The translations under genes were made by a program, and so were the position numbers. A stretch of DNA of 9,143 nt from Aquifex aeolicus (GTDB taxonomy: Bacteria; Aquificota; Aquificia; Aquificales; Aquificaceae), in NCBI GenBank assembly GCA_015662815.1, contig DQTK01000032.1:1-9143 (forward strand). Reading direction: 5' to 3'. Under the pieces are notes generated by a model. That model did no database searches. It was given only the letters and a program-made list of their open reading frames with translations, and was not told the DNA's origin. Within the stretch, counting starts at the first letter, position 1; each line of letters starts with the position of its first letter. Of the stretch, positions 1 to 7,244 are shown one piece after another.

Positions 1-30
1 ATATTCTTCAGATATTAAAATGCTTTATTT

Positions 31-1107
31 ATGGAAATAAGGATTCCCATCATAGGACTGGAATTTACCGAAGAAGAGAAGGAAGCCCTTATAGGAATAT
101 TGGATAGCAAAAGGATAACGAGGGACGGATGGACAGAAAAGTTTAACGAAGAGTTTGTTAAATTTTTGGGCGTTAAGTTTTCTTCTACTGTGTGTTCAGG
201 AACGGTAGCCCTCTTTATAGGCTTAAAAGCTCTGGGGGTGGATAAGGGAGATAAAGTAATAGTTCCCGCCATGAGTTTTATGGCCACTATTGATGCGGTT
301 CTCTTAGCCGGTGGAGAGCCCATAGTGGTTGATGTGGACGACTTTTATACTATCGATGTAAATCAATTAGAGGATGCAGTTCGTAAGTTTAAACCAAAAG
401 TTGTAATTCCCGTTCATTTATACGGCCAGCCGGCGGATATGGAGAACATAATGTTTTTATCCGATAAATACGGTTTCTTTGTACTGGAAGACGGTGCACA
501 AGCCCACGGAGCAGAGTTCAAAGGGAGGAAAGTCGGGGCTTGGGGACACATCGGAGCTTTCAGTTTTTACGCCTCGAAAAATGTTCCTATGGGTGAAGGA
601 GGAGCACTTACAACCAACGACGAGAGTATCTTTAAAAAGATAAAAAGTTGGATAGATTTTGGGGAAAAGCCGGCATTTAATGTTAGAATTACAGAGTTTC
701 AAGCCGCAATAGGTACCATTCAGCTTAAGAAATTAAGGGAAAGAAATGAAAGAAGGAGGAATATAGCAAAAGTATATACGGAAAACTTAGAAGATTCGTA
801 TATAGTACCGCGGGAGAGAAGGGAGGCTTACCACGTTTACCACCTATACACTTTGAGACACAAGAACAGAGATGAGATAATTAAAAAGCTCAGAGAAAGG
901 GGAATAGATGCAAGGGTTTATTACAACTATCTGCTTCATGAACTGAGGAGTGCAAACGGACTTCCCACTCCAAAAGCAGAGCGATTTAAAAAAGAAGTAT
1001 TCTCTATTCCCGTTCATCCTTATCTCAAAGAAGAGGAAGTCATTTACATAATAAATAGTTTGAAAGAAAGTTGTTGTGAAAATAATTTAAATAACCATGG
1101 AGCTTGA
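31..1107 (+). CDS. DegT/DnrJ/EryC1/StrS-family PLP-dependent sugar aminotransferase
   Basis: Predicted cytosolic fold-type I PLP enzyme that transaminates a keto group on a nucleotide-linked sugar, normally for lipopolysaccharide or other surface glycans. It has 358 residues, about the usual family length. Visible motifs: the cofactor phosphate-binding segment around C55-SGT-A60; the LEDGAQAHGA segment at 152-161, where D154 should contact the PLP ring nitrogen; the FSFYASKN segment at 177-184, where K183 is the expected Schiff-base lysine, followed by a GEGGA turn at 188-192; and R219 with the TEFQAAIGTIQL segment that follows it. The ATG at 31 is preceded by an AT-rich stretch with a possible -10 (TAAAAT, 16-21) and no clear Shine-Dalgarno; the -35 would lie outside the window. 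Its end overlaps lepA by 11 bp, so the two are probably cotranscribed. The sugar substrate cannot be read from the sequence, and no glycan genes are visible nearby. Confidence 0.9.
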   Translation: MEIRIPIIGLEFTEEEKEALIGILDSKRITRDGWTEKFNEEFVKFLGVKFSSTVCSGTVALFIGLKALGVDKGDKVIVPAMSFMATIDAVLLAGGEPIVVDVDDFYTIDVNQLEDAVRKFKPKVVIPVHLYGQPADMENIMFLSDKYGFFVLEDGAQAHGAEFKGRKVGAWGHIGAFSFYASKNVPMGEGGALTTNDESIFKKIKSWIDFGEKPAFNVRITEFQAAIGTIQLKKLRERNERRRNIAKVYTENLEDSYIVPRERREAYHVYHLYTLRHKNRDEIIKKLRERGIDARVYYNYLLHELRSANGLPTPKAERFKKEVFSIPVHPYLKEEEVIYIINSLKESCCENNLNNHGA

Positions 1108-2899
1108 TAAAGTAAGAAACTTCTGCATAATAGCACACGTAGACCACGGAAAGAGCACTTTGGCAGATAGACTGCTTGAGTATACCGGAACTATTTCCGA
1201 AAGAGAGAAGAGAGACCAACTTCTCGATACGCTGGATATAGAAAGGGAAAGGGGAATAACTATAAAGATGCAAGCTGTAAGGATGTTCTACAAAGCAAAG
1301 GATGGAAATACATATAAACTCCACCTTATAGATACGCCGGGTCACGTAGATTTCTCCTACGAAGTGTCAAGGGCATTAGCCGCTTGTGAGGGTGCATTAC
1401 TCCTTATAGATGCATCTCAAGGCATAGAAGCTCAAACGGTTGCCAACTTCTGGAAGGCTGTGGAGCAAGATTTGACAATAATCCCTGTAATCAACAAGAT
1501 AGATTTACCATCCGCAGATATAGATAGGGTAAAAAAGCAAATAGAAGAAGTTTTGGGACTTGACCCTGAAGAGGCTATTTTAGCTTCAGCCAAAGAAGGT
1601 ATAGGGATTGAAGAAATCCTCGAAGCAATTGTTAAAAGGATACCTCCCCCAAAGGGGAACCCCAACAAACCCCTCAAGGCTATAATTTTTGACTCTTATT
1701 ATGACCCTTACAGAGGTGCTGTTGCCTTTGTTAGACTGTTCGACGGAGAATTAAAACCCGGCGATGAAATAATGCTTATGTCTACGGGAAAAACTTACGA
1801 GGTGACAGAAGTAGGAGCTCAAACTCCCAAAATGACAAAGTTTGAAAAACTTTCAGCCGGAGACGTAGGATATATAGCTGCATCAATCAAAGATGTTAGA
1901 GATATAAGAATAGGAGATACAATTACTCACGAGAAGAAGCCTATAAAGGAACCGGTTCCCGGTTTCCAGCCTGCAAAACCTATGGTTTACGCAGGTATAT
2001 ATCCTGCTGAAGATACAACTTACGAAGAGCTCAGAGATGCACTTGAAAAATACGCTATAAACGATGCAGCTATTGTTTACGAACCTGAAAGTTCTCCAGC
2101 TTTGGGAATGGGGTTCAGGGTGGGTTTCTTGGGACTTCTTCACATGGAAATAGTTCAGGAGAGATTAGAGAGAGAATACGGCGTTAAGCTTATCACCACA
2201 GCACCTAACGTCATATACAGAGTGAAGAAAAGGTTTACCGGCGAAGTGGTTGAAGTAAGAAATCCTATGGATTTTCCCGATAACGCCGGATTGATTGAGT
2301 ATGTGGAAGAACCATATGTTCTGGTAACGATAATTACTCCCAAAGACTATATAGGTTCTATAATCCAGCTATGTCAGGAAAAGAGAGGAATACAGAAGAA
2401 CATGACGTATTTGGACACCAATACGGTTTACCTTGAGTATGAAATGCCTCTGGCAGAGATAATCGTAGACTTTCACGACAAGATTAAATCTATATCCAGA
2501 GGATTTGCTTCCTACGACTACGAGTTTATAGGCTACAGACCATCTGACTTAATCAAGCTTACAGTTTTAATAAACAAAAAGCCTGTGGACGCTCTCTCTT
2601 TCATAGTTCACGCCGATAGGGCTCAAAAGTTCGCAAGAAAAGTGGCGGAAAAGCTAAAGGAAACCATCCCGAGACAACTTTTCGAAGTTCACATACAAGT
2701 GGCAAAGGGAGGAAAGGTTATAGCGTCTGAAAGGATTAAACCCCTAAGGGCAAATGTGACCGCAAAATGCTACGGTGGAGACATTACCAGAAAGAAAAAA
2801 CTACTCGAAAACCAAAAGGAAGGTAAAAAGAGGATGAAACAGTTCGGAAAAGTCCAGCTTCCGCAGGAAGCTTTTCTAAGTGTTCTTAAGGTTGAATAA
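1097..2899 (+). CDS. lepA: Elongation factor 4 (LepA), translational GTPase
   Basis: Ribosome-associated GTPase resembling EF-G but lacking domain IV; the family is linked to back-translocation and to small-subunit assembly or initiation. It is full length at 600 residues. GTPase motifs: AHVDHGKST at 13-21 (P-loop), RGIT at 52-55 (switch I), DTPGH at 79-83 (switch II), NKID at 133-136 and SAK at 164-166. Domain II follows at about 190-280, then the EF-G-like region containing GFLGLLHM at 343-350. The C-terminal 100 residues carry the LepA-specific tail, with the HADRA, ERIKPLRANVTAKCYGGD and KKRMKQFG blocks. The ATG at 1097 lies inside the end of the aminotransferase gene, with no good Shine-Dalgarno, so translational coupling is likely. 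The last 24 bp overlap the convergent panE gene. Confidence 0.98.
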   Translation: MELDKVRNFCIIAHVDHGKSTLADRLLEYTGTISEREKRDQLLDTLDIERERGITIKMQAVRMFYKAKDGNTYKLHLIDTPGHVDFSYEVSRALAACEGALLLIDASQGIEAQTVANFWKAVEQDLTIIPVINKIDLPSADIDRVKKQIEEVLGLDPEEAILASAKEGIGIEEILEAIVKRIPPPKGNPNKPLKAIIFDSYYDPYRGAVAFVRLFDGELKPGDEIMLMSTGKTYEVTEVGAQTPKMTKFEKLSAGDVGYIAASIKDVRDIRIGDTITHEKKPIKEPVPGFQPAKPMVYAGIYPAEDTTYEELRDALEKYAINDAAIVYEPESSPALGMGFRVGFLGLLHMEIVQERLEREYGVKLITTAPNVIYRVKKRFTGEVVEVRNPMDFPDNAGLIEYVEEPYVLVTIITPKDYIGSIIQLCQEKRGIQKNMTYLDTNTVYLEYEMPLAEIIVDFHDKIKSISRGFASYDYEFIGYRPSDLIKLTVLINKKPVDALSFIVHADRAQKFARKVAEKLKETIPRQLFEVHIQVAKGGKVIASERIKPLRANVTAKCYGGDITRKKKLLENQKEGKKRMKQFGKVQLPQEAFLSVLKVE

Positions 2900-3802
2900 T
2901 TCCTTTGCCTTTACAGCTTTAGTTATAAATTCGTTTGTCGGTGTGGAAATACCACATTTCTGACCTAGTTTTACAATAGCGCCGTTGAGAGAATCAATTT
3001 CCGTTTTTCCTTTCTTTATATCATCCAGCATAGAAGGGTAATGTTCCTCTGTAGGAGGAATCAATCTTTCATAGAATACTCTTTTGTACTCCTCGGAATT
3101 TTTCCAAAACGTGGGTATATTACACGCTTTTATAACTTCGAATATTTCTTCAATTACTTTATCCATTAATTCCCTTGTGTAAGGATTCCGAGCAAGACTG
3201 CCGTAATTTGTTTCGAAAATAGCCCCTAACGGGTTGAGGGCACTATTGTAGATAATTTTATCTATCAGATACTTGTAAACATCCCTTTCATAACGGGTGG
3301 GGATTTTAGCTTTTGTAAATAAACTTGCAAGGGTTTTTAGGAAGTTTTCGCTAATTTTATTTGCGGGGTCTCCTATAACTACATCATCGGCAGAGACTGT
3401 AATTCTTATATGTCCCGGCTTCAATACCTTTGAACCGAATATAATACGCGAAAGAATAACCTTCCCTTCACCGTATAAATCTACCGCTTTTTCGTAGTTT
3501 CCGTAGCCATTTTGGGTTATCATAATGTAGGTATTCCTACCAACAAGTGGGTTTATTTTTTTCAACGCCTCTTCCGTATCGTAGGATTTTACCGAGAGTA
3601 TTACTATATCAGGAACAAAGGGAACTTCATCTACCTTTATGAAGGTGTCTACTGAAGTTTCAAAGTTTCCCCATATACCCTCAACTTTTATCCTATTTAC
3701 GGGATTTTTGCGAACCAGCCCTACAGCTTCATAACCCGCATTCCTTAAAAATGCCAAGTAGGCACTACCGATTGCCCCTACACCGACTATGAGAAATCTC
3801 AT
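2876..3802 (-). CDS. panE: 2-dehydropantoate 2-reductase (ketopantoate reductase)
   Basis: Reduces 2-dehydropantoate to D-pantoate with NADPH, a step toward pantothenate and coenzyme A; acts in the cytosol. At 308 residues it has normal family length. The N-terminal Rossmann fold shows GxGxxG (GVGAIG, 7-12). K72 in the SVKSYD segment matches the conserved cofactor-side lysine. K182 and N186 in the DKIIYNSALNPLGA segment, and D260 and E268 in the SMLDDIKKGKTEID segment, keep the spacings of the catalytic and substrate residues of the E. coli enzyme (Lys-Asn 4 apart, Asp-Glu 8 apart). N273 lies in the following SLNGAI. It is the last of four genes on this strand, starting 4 bp after the DsrF-like gene with only a weak ribosome binding site, so it is probably coupled to it. 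Some family members act on other 2-keto acids, but the retained residues favour ketopantoate. Confidence 0.92.
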   Translation of the reverse strand: MRFLIVGVGAIGSAYLAFLRNAGYEAVGLVRKNPVNRIKVEGIWGNFETSVDTFIKVDEVPFVPDIVILSVKSYDTEEALKKINPLVGRNTYIMITQNGYGNYEKAVDLYGEGKVILSRIIFGSKVLKPGHIRITVSADDVVIGDPANKISENFLKTLASLFTKAKIPTRYERDVYKYLIDKIIYNSALNPLGAIFETNYGSLARNPYTRELMDKVIEEIFEVIKACNIPTFWKNSEEYKRVFYERLIPPTEEHYPSMLDDIKKGKTEIDSLNGAIVKLGQKCGISTPTNEFITKAVKAKELFNLKNT

Positions 3803-3806
3803 TCTT

Positions 3807-4154
3807 CTACCACACGAATAGGAAATCCGCTTCGTGAATTAGGTTTTTTATATCCTCCGAATTCATTATTCGAACATTATTAAATGTTAATTCCGTTTTA
3901 AGAATTCCTCTATCGTGGAGAGATTCTTCTTCCGCTATAAGTGTTAGGTTAATAAACTCCAAGGTTTCCTTAAACTTTTCTAAGCTCTCTATTCCTAGTC
4001 TTTTAGATTCCCACTTAGTGAGAAAATAAACTCCATCTCTTATACATATGAAATAGGTTTCATTGTTTATCGCTGTAGCAGTAGCAACCCTCAAAGCTTC
4101 GTGAGATTTCCAAGAAAATGGGTCTCCCTTGAGTATATGAACTACCTTCTTCAT
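3807..4154 (-). CDS. TusC/DsrF-like protein of the DsrE superfamily
   Basis: 115-residue protein that I match to the TusC/DsrF branch of the DsrE/DsrF fold. In E. coli the TusBCD complex, and in sulfur oxidizers DsrEFH, pass persulfide sulfur between carrier proteins; the TusC/DsrF subunit is structural or accessory. Evidence: a short alpha/beta protein with the family-like segment at 34-46 (FICIRDGVYFLT, compare the 'IADGVFQLL' type), SLHDRG at 78-83 where TusC proteins carry a similar SLRERG motif, and a hydrophobic C-terminal strand ending FLFVW. The only cysteine is C37; the position before SLHDRG holds glutamates, so no active cysteine is expected there. It starts 6 bp after the DsrE-like stop and ends 4 bp before panE. 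Assignment to DsrF rather than another DsrE-fold branch is moderately sure. Confidence 0.7.
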   Translation of the reverse strand: MKKVVHILKGDPFSWKSHEALRVATATAINNETYFICIRDGVYFLTKWESKRLGIESLEKFKETLEFINLTLIAEEESLHDRGILKTELTFNNVRIMNSEDIKNLIHEADFLFVW

Positions 4155-4160
4155 CTATAA

Positions 4161-4466
4161 TCAATTAAAACATATAGTTTTGTCAAAATCTTTAAGCATT
4201 TGAGATAGAGAATAGGTTGAGCTGCTTTCAGCCCATGGAGGAGCTTCCCTTACACCGCGTTGATGTGCAGAGTGAGCACAGAACATAACCCTTGCACCGA
4301 AGTCCTTTAGTTCTTCCGCATCGGGTCTAAGGAGATAGTAAACTCCGTTGCCGGATAGAAAAATCACCACCTCATGACCCTTCTCGCAGAGTTTCTTCGT
4401 TAAGTTCCTTACAGTATTGTAATCTTTGGCATAGGGAACACTTGTAATAAAAAGTAGAACTTTCAT
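4161..4466 (-). CDS. TusD/DsrE-like sulfurtransferase subunit
   Basis: 101-residue protein of the DsrE fold. TusD/DsrE accepts a persulfide from TusA on a conserved cysteine. Here the segment starting at C63 (CAHSAHQRGV, 63-72) lines up with the CxxxxxxRGV active-site segment of TusD/DsrE, so C63 is the predicted sulfur-carrying residue. The N-terminus is a hydrophobic strand (VLLFITSVPY), and the region around 35-46 (IFLSGNGVYYLL) resembles the 'DGV' strand of the family. C27 and C99 are additional cysteines. The start codon overlaps the tusA-family stop by 4 bp (ATGA), and AAGGTG lies just upstream inside the tusA end, so translation is coupled. With the adjacent TusA and DsrF homologues it would form a relay; no TusB/DsrH subunit is visible in the window. 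Confidence 0.75.
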   Translation of the reverse strand: MKVLLFITSVPYAKDYNTVRNLTKKLCEKGHEVVIFLSGNGVYYLLRPDAEELKDFGARVMFCAHSAHQRGVREAPPWAESSSTYSLSQMLKDFDKTICFN

Positions 4467-4702
4467 TTCACCTTCTTAATTATAATCTCCCAGAGATTGT
4501 TTCCTATCTGATTTACTGCTACAACTTCCTGTCCTTCCTCTTTCATACTCTTTGGAACACTCTCCGCAGAAGGTGGATAATCCACTATAACCCTTAAAAT
4601 CTGCCCGGGTTCCACAGTCTCCAGAGCAAGCTTACTCTTTACAAAAGTAAACGGACATACTTCTCCTCTTATATCAAGCTCTTTATCAATTTTTATGTCC
4701 AT
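4463..4702 (-). CDS. TusA/SirA-family sulfur carrier with CPxT motif
   Basis: Small sulfur carrier (79 residues) of the TusA/SirA/YedF type, a two-layer alpha/beta fold that holds a persulfide on one cysteine and hands it to DsrE/TusD partners. The hallmark LDxRGxxCPxx segment is at 9-19; C16 is the predicted sulfur-binding residue. The usual CPxP is CPFT here (C16, P17, T19), a variant also known in the family, so sulfur binding is probably kept while the helix start differs. It is the first of four genes on this strand. No Shine-Dalgarno sits at normal distance from the ATG: the nearest AAGGAG (4725-4720) is 17 nt away. A weak promoter fit would give an almost leaderless message. The role could be tRNA 2-thiouridine synthesis or sulfur oxidation; the sequence does not decide. 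Confidence 0.88.
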   Translation of the reverse strand: MDIKIDKELDIRGEVCPFTFVKSKLALETVEPGQILRVIVDYPPSAESVPKSMKEEGQEVVAVNQIGNNLWEIIIKKVK

Positions 4703-4742
4703 AAAACTTAAATTTACATCTCCTTGGATAAAATAATCAATT
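4703..4742. promoter_or_regulatory. 40-bp divergent intergenic region holding tusA-operon and pheT promoters
   Basis: Both divergent units must start from or near these 40 bp. On the - strand, TTGATT (4740-4735) and TAAATT (4716-4711) are 18 bp apart, giving a weak sigma70-type fit with a start within a few bases of the tusA-family ATG. On the + strand, TAAAAT (4728-4733) could be a -10 for pheT, with a poor -35 and about a 10-nt leader. These elements interleave, so simultaneous use of both promoters would be hindered. All matches are weak and short in an AT-rich stretch. Confidence 0.35.
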
Positions 4743-7070
4743 ATGAAAGTTCCCTATTCCTGGCTATCGGAATTGGTTCACCTTGAGGGTATAGCTCCAG
4801 AAGAAATAGCAGAAATCCTCTCCCTGCGTAGCGTGGAAGCTACAGTTGAAACTTTCGGTATAGAACTTGAAGGTGTAGTTTATGGAAAGGTTGTTGAAGT
4901 AAAGGAACACCCTACACAAGAAAAACTGTTAATTACAAAAGTTCAAGTCGGAGAACATAAGTTTATAGATGTAGTAACTGCAGATAAAACTGTTCACAAG
5001 GGAGACGGGGTAATAGTAGCTCTTCCTAATTCTAGAGTAGGTGAAATAACTATAAAGGAGAAAAAATTTGACGACGTAATTTCTCAAGGTATACTCCTTT
5101 CGGCACAAGATTTAGGCTTGGAAGAAAAAAGTGAAGGAGTGTTAAAAATAAAGGAAGATTTTACACCTGGAACAGATGCAAAAGAAATTCTCGGCTTCGG
5201 AGAAAAAATCATAGAGATAGATATAACTCCTAACAGGGGCGATATGCTTTCTATAAGAGGTGTAGCAAGAGATTTAAGTGCTATATTCAGATTACCCAAG
5301 AAAAACCCACAAGAGTCGGAATTTAACGAGCGGGGAAGTATTTCTATAGAGATAGAAGACACAGATTGCAAAAGGTATAGGGGGATAATAATCGAAGGGA
5401 TAAAGGTGGAAGATTCTCCTCTGGAGATAAAAAAACGACTCTGGCAGTGCGGTATAAAAACCATAAATAACGTTGTAGATATAACCAACTATGTGATGTT
5501 AAGAGACGGCCAACCCCTTCACGCTTTCGACCTTTCAAAGATAGAGGGAGGTATAGTAGTAAGAAGTGCCAAAATAGGTGAAAAGCTCATTACCTTGGAT
5601 GGTGAAGAAAAAGAACTTGATGAAGATATTTTAGTGATAGCCGATAAGGTAAAACCTCTCGCAATAGCGGGAGTAATAGGCGGTTTGGAAAGCGGAATAA
5701 AGGAAAATACAGAAACCATACTTCTCGAGAGTGCCTACTTTAATCCCTACAGGATAAGGAAGTCCGCTAAAAAATTGGGGATTCAAACGGAAAGTTCCTA
5801 TAGATTTGAACGGAGTGTTGATATTGAAAGGGTCAGCAAAGCCCAAGATTACGCTACGTATCTTATCCTCAAGTACGCAGGAGGAAGCGTAAAAGCGGTA
5901 AAGGATGTCTATACCGAGAAGTATCAGCCGAAAAAGGTATTCCTTTCTCAGGGAAAGTATATAAAGTACGCCGGAGAACCCTATAAGAACGAAGAAGTGG
6001 CGGAAATACTCAGTGCCCTTGAAATTCCACACGAAATTATGCGTTGCGGAGTAGAAGTTTTTGTTCCTTCCCATAGGAGTTTCGATCTAAACAGGGATGT
6101 GGACATTATAGAAGAGATAATGAGAGTTAAGGGTTACGACTACTACGAGTCCGAAACTCTAAAACTTCCATCTGTAGCGAAACTATGGAGGGATTATGAA
6201 TTCGAAATAAAGAACTACTTAAGGTCAAAGGGACTTCACGAAGTTGTTAACTTTTCCTTTGAAGATGAGAAACTCTATCAAATACTCGGAATGCCTTTAC
6301 CAGACCTTGAAGTGATAAACCCCCTCAACCCTACGCAGAAATATATGAGGAATACACTTATTACTTCCTTACTTAGAACTGCCGTTTACAACGATAGAAA
6401 TTACAATTACAATCAAGCTATATTCGAGATAGGCAAGGTATTTTCTAAAGAAGGAGAAAAAAAGAGATTGGGATTACTCATTAAGGGAAATAAACCGTCA
6501 ACCTTGAAGGAAGAAGAGTGGAACCCTTATGAAGTTTCCGAAATAATAGCAGGAATACTCAATCTTTTAGGTTTAGAACCCGAATTCAGAAACTCTAATC
6601 ACGGATTCCTCCACCCTTACGTTCAGGCAGATATATACTTAAACGGTGAACCTGTAGGATATTTCGGCAAGCTTAATCCGGAATTAGTTAAAAGTTTAGA
6701 GCTAAAAGGAGAACCGTTCATAGCTCAGTTGGATATTGAAAAAATCCTTCAATATAAGGAATTACCTGCCTACAGACATGTATCAAAGTTCCCACCGGCA
6801 ATAAGAGATATAGCCTTCGTAATGGACAAAGAATTTAATGTGAATAAATTATTAAATGACATTAAGTCGCAAATAGGTAATCTCTTAGAAGAGGTTAAAG
6901 TTTTTGACGTATACACAGGTGAAAAGGTAGGGGAAGGCAAGAAGAGTGTTGCTATAAGGCTGGTGCTAAGGAGTGACCAAGGAAGTTTGAAAGACGAAGA
7001 GGTTAATGAGTTGATGGATAGATTGGTTAAGAACCTAGAGAGCAAGTATGGTATAAAACTTAGAACTTGA
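4743..7070 (+). CDS. pheT: Phenylalanyl-tRNA synthetase beta subunit
   Basis: Beta chain of the alpha2-beta2 PheRS, which charges tRNA-Phe; this chain carries the editing site for mischarged tyrosine and most tRNA contacts. The 775 residues are the normal bacterial length. Order of domains: N-terminal B1 with an EMAP-type tRNA-binding OB fold (about 44-150, HPTQEKL at 56-62); the EIDITPNRGDMLS block at 158-170; the B3/B4 editing domain (about 200-380) with W234, INNVVDITNYVM at 241-252, IGG at 312-314 and ESSYRFERSVD at 350-360; B5 (about 398-470) ending in the DVDIIEEIMRVKGYD block at 452-466; the catalytic-like core (about 480-670); and the C-terminal anticodon-binding FDX-ACB domain (about 676-775, FPPAIRDIAFV at 683-693). 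The alpha gene pheS is not adjacent, unlike the common pheST operon. 6S RNA begins within a few bases after the stop. Confidence 0.97.
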   Translation: MKVPYSWLSELVHLEGIAPEEIAEILSLRSVEATVETFGIELEGVVYGKVVEVKEHPTQEKLLITKVQVGEHKFIDVVTADKTVHKGDGVIVALPNSRVGEITIKEKKFDDVISQGILLSAQDLGLEEKSEGVLKIKEDFTPGTDAKEILGFGEKIIEIDITPNRGDMLSIRGVARDLSAIFRLPKKNPQESEFNERGSISIEIEDTDCKRYRGIIIEGIKVEDSPLEIKKRLWQCGIKTINNVVDITNYVMLRDGQPLHAFDLSKIEGGIVVRSAKIGEKLITLDGEEKELDEDILVIADKVKPLAIAGVIGGLESGIKENTETILLESAYFNPYRIRKSAKKLGIQTESSYRFERSVDIERVSKAQDYATYLILKYAGGSVKAVKDVYTEKYQPKKVFLSQGKYIKYAGEPYKNEEVAEILSALEIPHEIMRCGVEVFVPSHRSFDLNRDVDIIEEIMRVKGYDYYESETLKLPSVAKLWRDYEFEIKNYLRSKGLHEVVNFSFEDEKLYQILGMPLPDLEVINPLNPTQKYMRNTLITSLLRTAVYNDRNYNYNQAIFEIGKVFSKEGEKKRLGLLIKGNKPSTLKEEEWNPYEVSEIIAGILNLLGLEPEFRNSNHGFLHPYVQADIYLNGEPVGYFGKLNPELVKSLELKGEPFIAQLDIEKILQYKELPAYRHVSKFPPAIRDIAFVMDKEFNVNKLLNDIKSQIGNLLEEVKVFDVYTGEKVGEGKKSVAIRLVLRSDQGSLKDEEVNELMDRLVKNLESKYGIKLRT
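7023..7057 (+). promoter_or_regulatory. Candidate 6S RNA promoter inside the pheT 3' end
   Basis: Only 5 bp separate the pheT stop from the first pairing base of the 6S RNA stem, so a dedicated promoter must lie inside pheT. TATAAA at 7052-7057 would place the start near 7064-7066, about ten bases before the stem. TTGGTT at 7023-7028 is 23 bp away, too far for a normal -35; paired with TATGGT (7047-7052) the spacing is 18. Both fits are weak. The RNA could instead be cut from a pheT read-through transcript. Confidence 0.3.
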
Positions 7071-7075
7071 TGTGA

Positions 7076-7229
7076 AGTCTGCCCTGTACGTGGCACGGGA
7101 GTTGTCATTGGGGCCTACACCGAGGGCTGATGGGAAGCTGACTTCGGATGCGTCGGTGTAGCATCCGAGGGGCTACCCACCTGAAAATTTGAGGCCCACG
7201 GCACTTCTCGTGCTACGGCAGGGTGGACT
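7076..7229 (+). ncRNA. ssrS: 6S RNA, regulator of RNA polymerase
   Basis: 6S RNA mimics an open promoter and sequesters housekeeping RNA polymerase. Seen here: about 60% GC by my count (93 of 154), clearly above the flanking genes, and a rod-like fold. The closing stem is 7076-7101 with 7205-7229, including CCCTG/CAGGG (7082-7086/7219-7223) and CGTGGCACG/CGTGCTACG (7089-7097/7209-7217). A large central bubble follows (7102-7130 and 7180-7204). The terminal arm pairs TGGG-A-AGC (7131-7138) with GCT-A-CCCA (7172-7179) and 7142-7151 with 7161-7170 around a 9-nt loop. Several pairs are G-U only on the + strand (for example 7080/7225, 7081/7224, 7092/7214), which fixes the orientation. Position directly upstream of ygfA matches the classical ssrS-ygfA linkage. 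Exact ends are not determinable; the true RNA may be somewhat longer. The alternatives SRP RNA and tmRNA lack support. Confidence 0.85.
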
Positions 7230-7244
7230 AATCGAATTCTTGCC

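Noticed and set aside
4714..4725. ATG-TAA start-stop unit right after AAGGAG on the - strand upstream of the tusA-family gene
   Set aside because: The Shine-Dalgarno abuts the ATG with no spacing, so it is unlikely to be a working regulatory start-stop; probably chance.
5084..5488. 134-residue open frame on the - strand
   Set aside because: It lies wholly inside pheT, whose frame is unbroken and carries all family motifs.
7076..7229. RNase P RNA, SRP RNA or tmRNA as alternative identity of the structured RNA
   Set aside because: Too short for RNase P RNA or tmRNA, no tRNA-like ends or tag frame, no SRP apical GGAA/GNAR motif; rod-with-bubble shape and ygfA linkage favour 6S.
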